Source: Dyella_A sp049445995
GTDB lineage: Bacteria > Pseudomonadota > Gammaproteobacteria > Xanthomonadales > Rhodanobacteraceae
Reading direction: 5' to 3'
DNA: 64,000 nt
Assembly (NCBI RefSeq): GCF_049445995.1
Contig: NZ_JBMSDZ010000015.1
Location: 24,321-88,320 of the forward strand
Position numbers and translations under genes: made by a program. Position 1 is the first letter of the stretch. Every line of letters begins with the position of its first letter. This document shows, in pieces, positions 1-8,172 of this stretch. The notes below the pieces were generated by a model, which saw nothing but the letters and a program-made list of their open reading frames with translations, was not told the origin of the DNA and searched no databases.

Positions 1-1
1 G

Positions 2-766
2 GTGGACTACCGCGCCATCGACGCCGCGCCGGCGGACTTTCCCGAGGCGGTGCGCGACTTCTTCGCCGCCGCCGGCCACGGTGCCAACATCACGCTGCCG
101 CACAAGGCCGCCGCGCTCGCGCTGGCCGACACCGCCAGCGAGGCGGCGCAGCGCGCCGGCGCCGCCAACGTGCTGACCCGGCTGGATGACGGCCGCCTCG
201 CCGCGCACAACACCGACGGCGCCGGCCTGGTGCGCGACCTCACCGAACGCCACAGTATCGACCTGCGCGGCCACGACGCGCTGCTGCTCGGTGCCGGCGG
301 CGCGGCGCGCGGCGTGGCGTGGTCGCTGCTGGACGCCGGCGTGCAGAGCCTGACCATCGTCAACCGCAGCCCGGGGCCGGCCGATGCACTGGCCGACGCC
401 ATCGGCGAGCCCGCGCGCGTGCACACGCGCTACTGGCGCGACCTGGCCGACATCGGCAGCTACAACCTGATCCTCAACGCCACCTCGGCCGGCGTGCTCG
501 GTGCCGCGCTCGAACTGCCCGGCGCCATCGTCGGCAGCCGCGCGCTCTGCTACGACCTCAGCTACGGCCAGGCCGCGATCGCCTTCCTCGCCTGGGCGCA
601 CAGCGCCGGCGCGCTGTTCGCCTTCGACGGCCTGGGCATGCTGGTGGAAACCGCCGCCGATGCGTTCGAGCTGTGGCACGGCCATCGGCCGGACACCGAT
701 CCGGTGTACGCCATGCTGCGCGGGCCAGGGCCGAAGCGGCCGTGGAAGCCGCGGCTGCCCCGCTGA
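2..766 (+). CDS. aroE: Shikimate dehydrogenase AroE, 5'-truncated by window edge
   Basis: The product reduces 3-dehydroshikimate to shikimate with NADPH in aromatic amino-acid synthesis, in the cytoplasm. The visible 254 residues contain the substrate-site Lys in NITLPHK, the NTDGAG motif with the catalytic Asp, and the dinucleotide-binding turn GAGGAARG. Family members are about 270-290 residues and begin with an SxS substrate motif that is absent here. The reading frame is open to the window edge, so the GTG at position 2 is internal and about 20 N-terminal residues lie upstream. It converges with the gamma carbonic anhydrase genes on the minus strand. Confidence 0.93.
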   Translation: MDYRAIDAAPADFPEAVRDFFAAAGHGANITLPHKAAALALADTASEAAQRAGAANVLTRLDDGRLAAHNTDGAGLVRDLTERHSIDLRGHDALLLGAGGAARGVAWSLLDAGVQSLTIVNRSPGPADALADAIGEPARVHTRYWRDLADIGSYNLILNATSAGVLGAALELPGAIVGSRALCYDLSYGQAAIAFLAWAHSAGALFAFDGLGMLVETAADAFELWHGHRPDTDPVYAMLRGPGPKRPWKPRLPR

Positions 767-774
767 GCAGCGCC

Positions 775-900
775 TCAGCGCAGCAGCGGGCCGACACGTC
801 GCTCCAGCAGCGCCACCGGTTCGGGCTGCATGAAAGCGTAGCGGTCGGGAATGTCGGCGCGGTGCCGGCTGCACCGGAACAGCACGCGCCGGGGCGTCAT
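775..900 (-). CDS. Hypothetical 41-residue protein coupled to the carbonic anhydrase
   Basis: This small frame begins with an ATG that overlaps the TGA of the upstream gamma carbonic anhydrase (ATGA), the classic layout for translational coupling. It ends nine bases from the convergent aroE stop. The product is basic, has one Cys and no obvious signal or membrane segment. I do not recognise a family. It could be a genuine small protein or a fortuitous frame in GC-rich DNA; the start-stop overlap is the main support. Confidence 0.35.
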   Translation of the reverse strand: MTPRRVLFRCSRHRADIPDRYAFMQPEPVALLERRVGPLLR

Positions 901-1433
901 CCCGCCTCGGCCAGATAGCCGTCCTTGATCCGCACGTAGTGCGCGGCGGAGTAGTGCATCTGCTCGACCTGCTTGTCGCTGAGCCGCCGCACGCAGCGGG
1001 CCGGGTTGCCCAGCCACAGCTCGCGCTCGCCCACCACCTTGCCCGGCGGCACCAGGCTGCCGGCGCCGACGAAGCCGTACTTCCTCACCACCGCGCCGTC
1101 GAGCACGGTGGCGTGCATGCCGATCAGGCAGCAGTCCTCGATGGAGCAGGCGTGGATCACCGCGCCGTGGCCCACCGTGACACCCTCGCCGATCAGCGTG
1201 GGAAAGCCGCCCGGCGAGTACGGACCGTCGTGGGTGACGTGCACCACGGCGCCGTCCTGCACGTTGCTGCGCGCGCCCACGCGGATGAAGTGCACGTCGC
1301 CGCGCAGCACCGCGCCGGGCCAGATCGAGACGTCGTCGGCCAGCTCCACGCGCCCGATCACCGTGGCCGCCGGATCGACGTAGACGCGCTGGCCGAGCGC
1401 GGGCGTGTGGCCTTGATGGGTGCGGATGCTCAT
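897..1433 (-). CDS. Gamma-class carbonic anhydrase family protein (YrdA/PaaY-like)
   Basis: This 178-residue protein has the hexapeptide-repeat left-handed beta-helix of gamma carbonic anhydrases and related trimeric acyltransferase-fold proteins. It shows the RGDVHFIRVGARSN signature near residue 45 and the His clusters VVHVTH and VGHGAVIH, which supply three zinc ligands across a trimer interface. Length matches YrdA/PaaY. Many members have no proven anhydrase activity, so the enzymatic role is family inference. It is divergent from the oligopeptidase gene, with 236 bp between them, and appears coupled to a 41-residue downstream frame. Confidence 0.9.
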   Translation of the reverse strand: MSIRTHQGHTPALGQRVYVDPAATVIGRVELADDVSIWPGAVLRGDVHFIRVGARSNVQDGAVVHVTHDGPYSPGGFPTLIGEGVTVGHGAVIHACSIEDCCLIGMHATVLDGAVVRKYGFVGAGSLVPPGKVVGERELWLGNPARCVRRLSDKQVEQMHYSAAHYVRIKDGYLAEAG

Positions 1434-1444
1434 GGGGCCATTCT

Positions 1445-1465
1445 AGGAGTGAGGAGTGAGGAGTG
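1445..1465. repeat. Short tandem repeat, three perfect 7-bp units
   Basis: The unit AGGAGTG occurs three times head to tail just upstream of the carbonic anhydrase start and inside the divergent spacer (1434-1669). Each unit resembles a Shine-Dalgarno core on the plus strand, but no start codon is placed to use it. I see no other recognisable feature in the spacer. Confidence 0.6.
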
Positions 1466-1669
1466 AGAGAGCGCGCGCAAACGCGTGGCGGGATGCCCGG
1501 ACACGCCGCGTCGACGGCAGGTACAGCGCGTCGGTTCGTCCAGGCGGGCAAACAGCGGGTGGTTGAGCACCAGCAGGCGGGCGATGCGACGGAACCGCGC
1601 CGCCGCCCGCCGCGCCGCTTGATTTCGCCCCACGCGGTCGCCACGCTGGTTCACCACGCAGGAGATCCC

Positions 1670-3760
1670 ATGGCTTCCGAACCCGCCTCCCCCGGCAACC
1701 CTCTGCTGTCCGACGCGCCGCTGCCGCCGTTCTCGGCGATCCGCCCCGAGCACGTGGGTCCGGCGGTCGACACGCTGCTGGCCGACTACCGCGCCGCCAT
1801 CGCCGCGATGACCGCGCCCGACGCGCCGCGCGACTTCGACACCGTGATGCTCGGCCAGGAGCGGCTGGAGCAGCGGCTGGCGCGCGCCTGGGCGCCGGTC
1901 GGCCACCTGCATTCGGTGGCGGACACCCCGGCGCTGCGCGCGGCCTACGGTCCGGCCGAGGAAAAGCTCACCGACCACGCGCTGGAACTGGGCCAGAACC
2001 GCGATCTCTACGTCGCCGTGCAGGCGCTGGCCGATGCGCCCGATTTCGCCGCGCTGCCGCGCGCGCAGCGCTCGCTGGTGGAGCACGCGCTGCGCGACTT
2101 CCGCCTGTCCGGCGTGGCGCTGGAGGAGCCATCGCGCAGCCGCTTCCGCGAGATCGGCGTGGCGCTGTCCAGGCTGTCCACCGAGTTCTCCAATGCCGTG
2201 CTCGACGCCACCGACGCCTGGCACGAGCACATCACCGACGAGCGCGACCTGGCCGGCATCCCCGAGTCCGGTCGCGCGGTGCTGCGCCAGTATGCCAGGG
2301 AGCAGGAGCTGGAGGGTTTTCTCGTCACGCTCAAGCAGCCCAGCGTGCAGGCGGTGCTCACCTACGCCGACCAGCGCGAGCTGCGCGAGCGCGTTTACTG
2401 GGCCTACCAGACGCGAGCCTCCGACCAGGGCCCGCACGCGGGCAAGTACGACAACAGCGCGCGCATCGAGCAGATCATGGCGCTGCGCCACGAGGCCGCG
2501 CAGCTGCTCGGCTTCGCCAACGCCGCGGAAGAATCGCTGGCGACCAAGATGGCCTCCTCGCCGGACGAGGTGCTCGCCTTCCTGCGCGAGCTTGCCGCGC
2601 GCGCCAAGCCGGTGGCGAAGCGGGAGCTGGATGCGCTGCGCACCTTCGCCAGTGAAACGCTCAAGCTCGACAACCTCGAACCCTGGGACATCACCTACGC
2701 CGCCGAAAAACTGCGCCAGCAGCAGTACGCGCTGGACGAGGAGCAGCTCAAGGCGTACTTCCCGCTGCCGGCGGTGATCGACGGCCTGTGGGCGATCACC
2801 CGCAAGCTCTACGGCATCACGCTCACCGCGCGCGACGACGTCGACGTGTGGCATCCGGACGTGCGCTACTACGACGTGACCGACGCCGACGGCCGCGTGT
2901 TCGCCGGCGCCTACGTCGACCTGTACGCGCGCAGCGGCAAGCGCGGCGGCGCGTGGATGGACGTGTGCCGCGCGCGCTTCGACGATGGCGACGAGCCAGA
3001 TGGAATCGGGAAGCAGCTGCCGGTGGCCTTCCTCACCTGCAACTTCGCGCCGCCCACCGAGGGCCGACCGGCCCTGCTCACCCACGACGACGTGCTCACC
3101 CTGTTCCACGAGTTCGGCCACGGCCTGCACCACCTGCTGACCGAGGTGAACCTGCCGTCGATCGGTGGCATCGACGGCGTGGAATGGGACGCGGTGGAAC
3201 TGCCCAGTCAGTTCATGGAGAACTTCGGCTGGAACCGCGAGGCACTGGACCTGTTCGCCCGCCACTGGCAGACCGGCGAACGTCTGCCGGAAGAACTGTT
3301 CCAGCGCATGCTCGCCGCCCGGCATTTCCACGCCGGCCTGTTCCTGGTGCGCCAGCTCGAATTCGCGCTGTTCGACTTCCTGCTGCACCGCGACTACGAC
3401 CCGGCGCAGGGCGCCCGGCCGATGGCCGTGCTCGAGCAGGTGCGCAAGGAAGTGGCGGTGCTGCACCCGCCGGCCTGGCAGCGCTTCCCGCACGCCTTCA
3501 GCCACATCTTCGCCGGCGGCTACGCGGCCGGCTACTACAGCTACCTGTGGGCGGAGCTGCTCAGCGCCGACGCCTTCGGCGCGTTCGAGGAAGCGGCGAA
3601 GGCGGGCGGCAGCGTGATCGACCCGGCCACCGGCGCGCGCTTCCGCCGGGAGATCCTCGCCGTCGGCGCCAGCCGTCCCGCGCTGGAAAGCTTTGTCGCC
3701 TTCCGCGGCCGCAGGCCCGAGCCGGAGGCGCTGCTGCGCAGCCACGGGTTGATCGACTGA
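1670..3760 (+). CDS. prlC: Oligopeptidase A (M3 family zinc metallopeptidase)
   Basis: This cytoplasmic zinc peptidase degrades short peptides, including cleaved signal peptides. The 696-residue product matches the family length (E. coli OpdA 680). The zinc motif HEFGH is at residues 480-484 and the third-ligand region GVEWDAVELPSQFMENF follows about 25 residues later. The start is the ATG at 1670, preceded by GGAGA at about seven bases; the frame is open further upstream, but that extension lacks M3 similarity. It is monocistronic and divergent from the carbonic anhydrase. Confidence 0.95.
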   Translation: MASEPASPGNPLLSDAPLPPFSAIRPEHVGPAVDTLLADYRAAIAAMTAPDAPRDFDTVMLGQERLEQRLARAWAPVGHLHSVADTPALRAAYGPAEEKLTDHALELGQNRDLYVAVQALADAPDFAALPRAQRSLVEHALRDFRLSGVALEEPSRSRFREIGVALSRLSTEFSNAVLDATDAWHEHITDERDLAGIPESGRAVLRQYAREQELEGFLVTLKQPSVQAVLTYADQRELRERVYWAYQTRASDQGPHAGKYDNSARIEQIMALRHEAAQLLGFANAAEESLATKMASSPDEVLAFLRELAARAKPVAKRELDALRTFASETLKLDNLEPWDITYAAEKLRQQQYALDEEQLKAYFPLPAVIDGLWAITRKLYGITLTARDDVDVWHPDVRYYDVTDADGRVFAGAYVDLYARSGKRGGAWMDVCRARFDDGDEPDGIGKQLPVAFLTCNFAPPTEGRPALLTHDDVLTLFHEFGHGLHHLLTEVNLPSIGGIDGVEWDAVELPSQFMENFGWNREALDLFARHWQTGERLPEELFQRMLAARHFHAGLFLVRQLEFALFDFLLHRDYDPAQGARPMAVLEQVRKEVAVLHPPAWQRFPHAFSHIFAGGYAAGYYSYLWAELLSADAFGAFEEAAKAGGSVIDPATGARFRREILAVGASRPALESFVAFRGRRPEPEALLRSHGLID

Positions 3761-3889
3761 CTGGCTGCAAGCCGTCGGTGCCGCAACCTGCACCGGCGGC
3801 TTTGCCGCTCACCGTGCCGGGCGAAGTCCGGGGCTGCCGGGCTGGATCACGACGCGATCGCGCTCGATGGCATCCCTTACAATGCGCCG

Positions 3890-4669
3890 ATGAAGATCGC
3901 CAGCTGGAACGTCAACTCGCTCAACGTGCGCCTGCCGCATCTCACCCAGTGGCTGGCCGATGCGCAGCCCGACGTGGTGGCGCTACAGGAAACCAAGCTG
4001 GAGGACGCCAAGTTCCCGGTCGACGCGCTCGCCGCCGCCGGCTACCGCGCGGTGTACGCGGGGCAGAAGACCTACAACGGCGTGGCGCTGCTGGCGCGGA
4101 CAGATACCCAGCCCGCGTTCGCCGACGTGGTCACCGACATTCCCGGGCTGGACGACCCGCAGCGGCGCATCCTCGCCGCCACCGTCGGCGAGCTGCGCGT
4201 GGTCGACCTGTACGTGGTCAACGGCAAGGCGGTGGGCGACGAGAAATACGCCTACAAGCTGGACTGGATGGCCCGCGTGCGCGAGTTCCTCGCCGCCGAA
4301 CTGGCGCGCCACCCGAACCTGGTGGTGCTGGGCGACTTCAACATCTGCCCGGACGATCGTGACGTCTACGATCCGGTCGCCTGGGGCGAAGACATTCTCT
4401 GCTCGCCGCCCGAGCGCGCGGCGCTCAAGGCGATCACCGAGCTCGGCCTGCACGACAGCTTCCGCCTGTTCGAAACCGACGCCGGCCACTTCAGCTGGTG
4501 GGACTACCGACAGGCCGCCTTCCGGCGCAACATGGGCCTGCGCATCGACCTGATCCTGATCGGCGAAGCGCTCAAGCCGCGCGCGCGCGCCGCCGCCATC
4601 GACCGCGAACCGCGCCGCTGGGAGCGCCCCTCCGACCACACGCCGGTGACGCTGGACCTGGATAGCTGA
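3890..4669 (+). CDS. xthA: Exodeoxyribonuclease III
   Basis: The product is an AP endonuclease and 3'-5' exonuclease of base-excision repair. The 259-residue protein has the EEP-fold signatures: SWNVNS near the N-terminus, LQETK with catalytic Glu34, GDFN near residue 148, and the C-terminal SDHTPV with the catalytic His. A TACAAT hexamer lies only seven bases before the ATG, and no Shine-Dalgarno sequence is obvious, so the mRNA may be nearly leaderless; this is inference. It is followed after five bases by the UPF0149 gene, probably in one operon. Confidence 0.95.
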   Translation: MKIASWNVNSLNVRLPHLTQWLADAQPDVVALQETKLEDAKFPVDALAAAGYRAVYAGQKTYNGVALLARTDTQPAFADVVTDIPGLDDPQRRILAATVGELRVVDLYVVNGKAVGDEKYAYKLDWMARVREFLAAELARHPNLVVLGDFNICPDDRDVYDPVAWGEDILCSPPERAALKAITELGLHDSFRLFETDAGHFSWWDYRQAAFRRNMGLRIDLILIGEALKPRARAAAIDREPRRWERPSDHTPVTLDLDS

Positions 4670-4674
4670 GCCCC

Positions 4675-5355
4675 ATGAACACTTCTCCCAACGATTGGCC
4701 CAGCTCGCTCGACGACCGCGAACTGGACGAACTGGACCGCTACCTGCGCGCCCACGCCGAGGACGACAGCCTGCTGCTCGACGGCGTGCACGGCCTGCTC
4801 TCCGCGCTGGTGGTCGGCCCGATGCTGGTGACCCCCGAGGAATGGCTGCCCGAAGTGCTGCACCAGCCGTTCGCCGACGAGGACGAAGGCAATCGCGTGC
4901 TCGCCCTGCTGGCCAAGCTCAACGACTCGATCGAGGCCGAGCTGGATGTGGATGCCTACGAGCCGATCCTCGGCGAGATCGACACCGACATGGGTCCGGC
5001 GCTCAGCGCCGCCGGCTGGTGCGAGGGCTTCAGCCGCGGCATCGATCTGCGCGCCGGGCTGTGGGAGAAGCGCCTCGCCGACGATCCGGAATTGATGGGG
5101 TTGCTCGGCCCGGTGATGGCGCTGGCGGTGGACGAAGGCATCCTCAACGCCGAGGCCGAGTTCGAGAAGCTCAGCGACGAGGAGTACGACGAATGCCTGG
5201 CGCAGATACCGGTGGTGCTCGATGCGGTGAGCCAGTACTGGCAGGAGCACCCGGCCACCGAGGCCGAGCTCGACGCCCAGGTCCAGGCCCTCGCCGCCGA
5301 CAGCGAGGAAGCCGCCGCGCCGCCGCGCCAGCGCAGCGGGCACTGGGTGCACTGA
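4675..5355 (+). CDS. UPF0149 (YecA/YgfB) family protein
   Basis: This is an acidic 226-residue protein of unknown function. It matches the UPF0149 family through its N-terminal helical region (LDGVHGLLSALVVGP) and the central GWCEGFSRG motif near residue 116, with a Glu-rich stretch about residues 165-205. There is no signal peptide or membrane segment, so it is probably cytoplasmic. The five-base gap to xthA suggests co-transcription. Some YecA relatives carry a SEC-C zinc motif; this one lacks it. Confidence 0.85.
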   Translation: MNTSPNDWPSSLDDRELDELDRYLRAHAEDDSLLLDGVHGLLSALVVGPMLVTPEEWLPEVLHQPFADEDEGNRVLALLAKLNDSIEAELDVDAYEPILGEIDTDMGPALSAAGWCEGFSRGIDLRAGLWEKRLADDPELMGLLGPVMALAVDEGILNAEAEFEKLSDEEYDECLAQIPVVLDAVSQYWQEHPATEAELDAQVQALAADSEEAAAPPRQRSGHWVH

Positions 5356-5396
5356 AGCCTGAGGTGTGAAGACCGGGAAGCACCACCTTCCCGGGC

Positions 5397-5474
5397 CGTC
5401 ATTCCCGCGAAAGCGGGAATCCATTTTGACTTTGCATCAGAACACAATGGATTCCCGCTTTCGCGGGAATGACG
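5397..5474. repeat. REP-like inverted repeat pair, perfect 29-bp arms
   Basis: Arms 5397-5425 and 5446-5474 are exact reverse complements around a 20-base spacer, with the core ATTCCCGCGAAAGCGGGAAT, which is itself nearly palindromic. It lies just after the UPF0149 stop in the 277-bp spacer before the pirin gene. The design is that of paired REP units (BIME) mobilised by RAYT transposases; no such gene is in the window. In RNA it would form two nested hairpins and could end transcription or protect the 3' end. Confidence 0.85.
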
Positions 5475-5632
5475 ACATGAGGGACGGGAAAGTCCGCAGG
5501 AAAACCGTAGCGATCCCGAAGCATGGCCAACCACTTCGTCGCACAGGCAGAACGATCCGTTCCCGCCGCCACGCTTGGATCGGGCGCCGCGCGCAGTCAT
5601 CTTGCCGGCCATCACCCCACCGGAGCACCGTC

Positions 5633-6466
5633 ATGACCGAGCGCCGCATCTTCCGCCGCATCCGCGGCATGGACACCGCCGACGGCGCGGGCGTGAAGCT
5701 CAAGCGCATCATCGGCCAGAGCGCGCTGGACATGCTCGATCCGTTCCTGCTGCTGGACGAGTTCCGCTCCGACCAGGCTGGCGACTACCTCGCCGGCTTC
5801 CCCGAGCACCCGCACCGCGGCTTCGAGACGGTCACCTACATGCTTGCCGGGCACATGCAGCACGGCGACAACCACGGCCACCGCGGCGATCTGGGCCCCG
5901 GCAGCGTGCAGTGGATGACCGCCGGCCGCGGCATCGTGCATTCGGAAATGCCGCAGCAGGAGAACGGGCTGATGTGGGGCTTCCAGCTGTGGGTGAACCT
6001 GCCGGCCAAGGACAAGATGACCGCGCCGCGCTACCAGGACATCGCGCCGGACAAGATTCCGGTGGTGCATCTGGCCGACGGCGTGGAAGTGCGCGTGATC
6101 GCCGGCGACTTCGGCGGCGCCAGCGGGCCGGTCCGCGGCGTCGCCACCGCACCGATCTACCTCGACCTCGCCGTGCAGCCGGGCGCCACGGTCAGCGTGC
6201 CGCTGCCGCAAGGGCACAGTGCATTCGCCTACGTGTTCGAGGGCGAGGCGGCGCGGGTGGCCGGCGAAACGCTTTCGCGCGGCGAGCTGGCGGTGCTGGG
6301 CAAGGGCGAGTCGGTGACCATCGCCGGCGGCGAGGCGCCGGCGCGCGTGCTGCTGGTCGCCGGCCAGCCGCTGAGGGAGCCGGTGGCCCGCTACGGCCCG
6401 TTCGTGATGAACACCACCGAGCAGATCCACGAGGCCATCGCCGACTTCCGCGCGGGCCGGTTCTGA
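5633..6466 (+). CDS. Pirin family protein
   Basis: This 277-residue bicupin carries the pirin iron-binding signature: HPHRGFETVTY near residues 60-70 and the TAGRGIVHSEMP segment with His and Glu ligands near 100-110. Bacterial pirins include quercetin 2,3-dioxygenases and redox-responsive binding proteins; the substrate is unknown here. The start chosen is the ATG at 5633, where similarity begins; the frame stays open for 89 codons upstream through the REP pair, which is not credible coding. The gene is followed immediately by another palindromic repeat. Confidence 0.92.
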   Translation: MTERRIFRRIRGMDTADGAGVKLKRIIGQSALDMLDPFLLLDEFRSDQAGDYLAGFPEHPHRGFETVTYMLAGHMQHGDNHGHRGDLGPGSVQWMTAGRGIVHSEMPQQENGLMWGFQLWVNLPAKDKMTAPRYQDIAPDKIPVVHLADGVEVRVIAGDFGGASGPVRGVATAPIYLDLAVQPGATVSVPLPQGHSAFAYVFEGEAARVAGETLSRGELAVLGKGESVTIAGGEAPARVLLVAGQPLREPVARYGPFVMNTTEQIHEAIADFRAGRF

Positions 6467-6469
6467 ATT

Positions 6470-6563
6470 CCCCGGTAGGAGCGCACCCTGTGCGCGAATG
6501 CTTTTGGCATTGATGTCGATCAGGAGCAGGAGCATTCGCGCACAGGGTGCGCTCCTACCGGGG
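6470..6563. repeat. Dispersed palindromic repeat, copy 1 of 3
   Basis: Left arm 6470-6502 and right arm 6531-6563 are reverse complements with core GTAGGAGCGCACCCTGTGCG, separated by a loop containing TGATGTCGATCAGGAGCA. The same arms and nearly the same loop recur at 21251 and 47129. This copy sits between convergent pirin and gluconokinase genes and supplies the gluconokinase stop codon (TAG of GTAGGAGC read on the minus strand). It is probably a REP/BIME-like element. Confidence 0.9.
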
Positions 6564-7103
6564 GTGCGCCGATAGCTCGCCGCTCGGCTTGCCCATGTCG
6601 AGCCACGCCATGGTGTGCGCGACGCTGTCTGCCAGAGGCCGGGTGCCGTCCAGCGTCAGGACATCGGGTTCCCCGCTCGGGTCTTCCAGCGTGTCGAGCT
6701 GGCTGCGCAACAGGGCGGGTGGCATGAAGTGCATGCGGTGCTCCATGCGCCGGCGCAGCTCGGCTTCGGGTACGCGCAGGTAGACGAAGCGCACCTCGCC
6801 GCCAGACGCGCGCAGGCGATCGCGATAGCGCCGGCGCAGCGCCGAGCAGGCGACCACGCCGGGTTCGCCCTGTTCGCTGCGTTTGGCCATCCAGATGGCC
6901 ACGGCGTCCAGCCACGGCTGCCGATCGGCATCGTCCAGCGCAATGCCGGCGGCCATCTTGCGGCGGTTGACGGGCGGGTGCAGGTCGTCGGCGTCGAGAA
7001 AGCGCGCGTGCAGGGCATCGGCCAACGCGGCGCCGAAGCTGCTCTTGCCACTGCCGGACACACCCATCACCACCACGACCGGATTGCCTGCCGCGGCCGT
7101 CAT
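6555..7103 (-). CDS. gntK: Gluconokinase
   Basis: The enzyme phosphorylates gluconate to 6-phosphogluconate with ATP. The 182-residue protein has the Walker A GVSGSGKS at residues 14-21, the DADDLHPPVNRRKMAAG substrate region, the CSALRRRYRDRLR motif and the HFMPPALLRSQLDTLEDP segment typical of GntK. Its ATG overlaps the stop of the preceding 83-residue gene (TGATG), so it is the last gene of the sugar operon. Its stop codon and final codons lie inside a dispersed palindrome, so the C-terminus appears to have been set by insertion of the repeat. Confidence 0.93.
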   Translation of the reverse strand: MTAAAGNPVVVVMGVSGSGKSSFGAALADALHARFLDADDLHPPVNRRKMAAGIALDDADRQPWLDAVAIWMAKRSEQGEPGVVACSALRRRYRDRLRASGGEVRFVYLRVPEAELRRRMEHRMHFMPPALLRSQLDTLEDPSGEPDVLTLDGTRPLADSVAHTMAWLDMGKPSGELSAHPR

Positions 7104-7354
7104 CAGGGCTGGCGGAACGCCGCGTCGGCGGCGGCAGCGCCGCCGGATCGCGTCCGGTCGTGGGTTGTCGGTCCGCTGTCGCCCGCGTCGGCACCGGACC
7201 ACCCGGCCTGGCGCAGCTGCGGGCGCGCGGTTGACGGCATCGGCGCCGGCGAATGTTCACCGAACACCGCCAGTGCACCGAGCAGCGCGAACCACAGCAG
7301 CATCCAGGCCAGTCGGTAACGCAGCGGCAGTCGCACGGAGCCTGTCGCGTTCAT
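7103..7354 (-). CDS. Small single-span membrane protein in the sugar operon
   Basis: This 83-residue protein has one hydrophobic segment at about residues 15-31 (WMLLWFALLGALAVF) and a Pro/Ala/Gly-rich hydrophilic tail. Its ATG overlaps the permease stop (ATGA), and its own stop overlaps the gluconokinase start, so it is coupled on both sides. I do not recognise a family. The position after the ABC permeases suggests an accessory to transport, which is inference only. Confidence 0.6.
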   Translation of the reverse strand: MNATGSVRLPLRYRLAWMLLWFALLGALAVFGEHSPAPMPSTARPQLRQAGWSGADAGDSGPTTHDRTRSGGAAAADAAFRQP

Positions 7355-8172
7355 CGCTTCACGCTGCCCAGCAGCAGGCCCTGCAGGTAGTAGCGCTGCA
7401 GCGCCAGGAACAGCGCCAGCACCGGCAGCACGGTGATCACCGCGCCGGCCATCATCAGTTCGGTGTCGCGCGCGTGCTCGCGCGCCAGCGAGGCCAGACC
7501 GATCGGCAAGGTGTAGTGCTCCTGCCCGGTCAGCACGATCAGCGGCCACATGAAGTCGTTCCAGGCGGTGAGGAAGGTGATGATCGCCAGCGTCACCACG
7601 ATCGGCTTGAGCAGCGGCAGCACGATCTGCACGAAGATGCGCGCCTCGCCGGCGCCGTCGATGCGCGCGGCCTCCAGCAGCTCGCGCGGAATGCCCCGTG
7701 CGTACTGGCGCACCAGGAAGATGCCGAACACGCTGGCCAGCGCCGGCAGCACCACGCCGGCATAGCTGTTCACCAGCCCCAGGTATTTCAGCAGCAGGAA
7801 CAGCGGCAGCATCGCCACCTGCGCCGGGATCACCAGCGCGCCCAGCAATCCCTTGAACAGTGCCGCGCGGCCGCGGAAGCGCAGCTTGGCGAACGCGTAG
7901 CCGGCCATCAGGTTGCACGCCAGCGACAGCAGCGTGATCCCGCCTGCCACCGCCAGGCTGTTGGCCAGATAGCGGCCCATGCCCGCGCGCAGGAACAGCA
8001 TGCGGTAGTTGTCCAGCGTGGCGTGCGCGGGCAGCAGCGGCGGCGGCAGCGTACCCGACTCGCCCGGATGCATGAACGACACCGACACCATCCACGCCAG
8101 CGGAAACAGCGCCACCGCGGTGCCGGCGAACAGCAGGCCGTTGACGATCACCTGGGCGAGGCGCGGGCTCAT
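7351..8172 (-). CDS. Carbohydrate ABC transporter permease (MalG/CUT1 type)
   Basis: This is the second inner-membrane permease of a CUT1 sugar importer, 273 residues with six predicted spans. The EAA loop that docks the ATPase is visible as ELLEAARIDGAGEARIF around residues 180-200. It ends with the family-typical GLLLGSVKR. The ATG at 8172 overlaps the upstream permease stop (ATGA). No ATP-binding subunit is encoded in this operon, so a shared MsmK/UgpC-type ATPase elsewhere is presumably used. Confidence 0.92.
   Translation of the reverse strand: MSPRLAQVIVNGLLFAGTAVALFPLAWMVSVSFMHPGESGTLPPPLLPAHATLDNYRMLFLRAGMGRYLANSLAVAGGITLLSLACNLMAGYAFAKLRFRGRAALFKGLLGALVIPAQVAMLPLFLLLKYLGLVNSYAGVVLPALASVFGIFLVRQYARGIPRELLEAARIDGAGEARIFVQIVLPLLKPIVVTLAIITFLTAWNDFMWPLIVLTGQEHYTLPIGLASLAREHARDTELMMAGAVITVLPVLALFLALQRYYLQGLLLGSVKR

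Noticed and set aside
2..4. GTG at position 2 as the aroE start
   Set aside because: The frame is open to the window edge and the family N-terminus is missing, so the GTG is internal.
1430..3793. 787-codon minus-strand frame opposite the oligopeptidase gene
   Set aside because: It mirrors the M3 peptidase, has biased His/Arg/Gln-rich composition and no family features. It is a high-GC antisense shadow.
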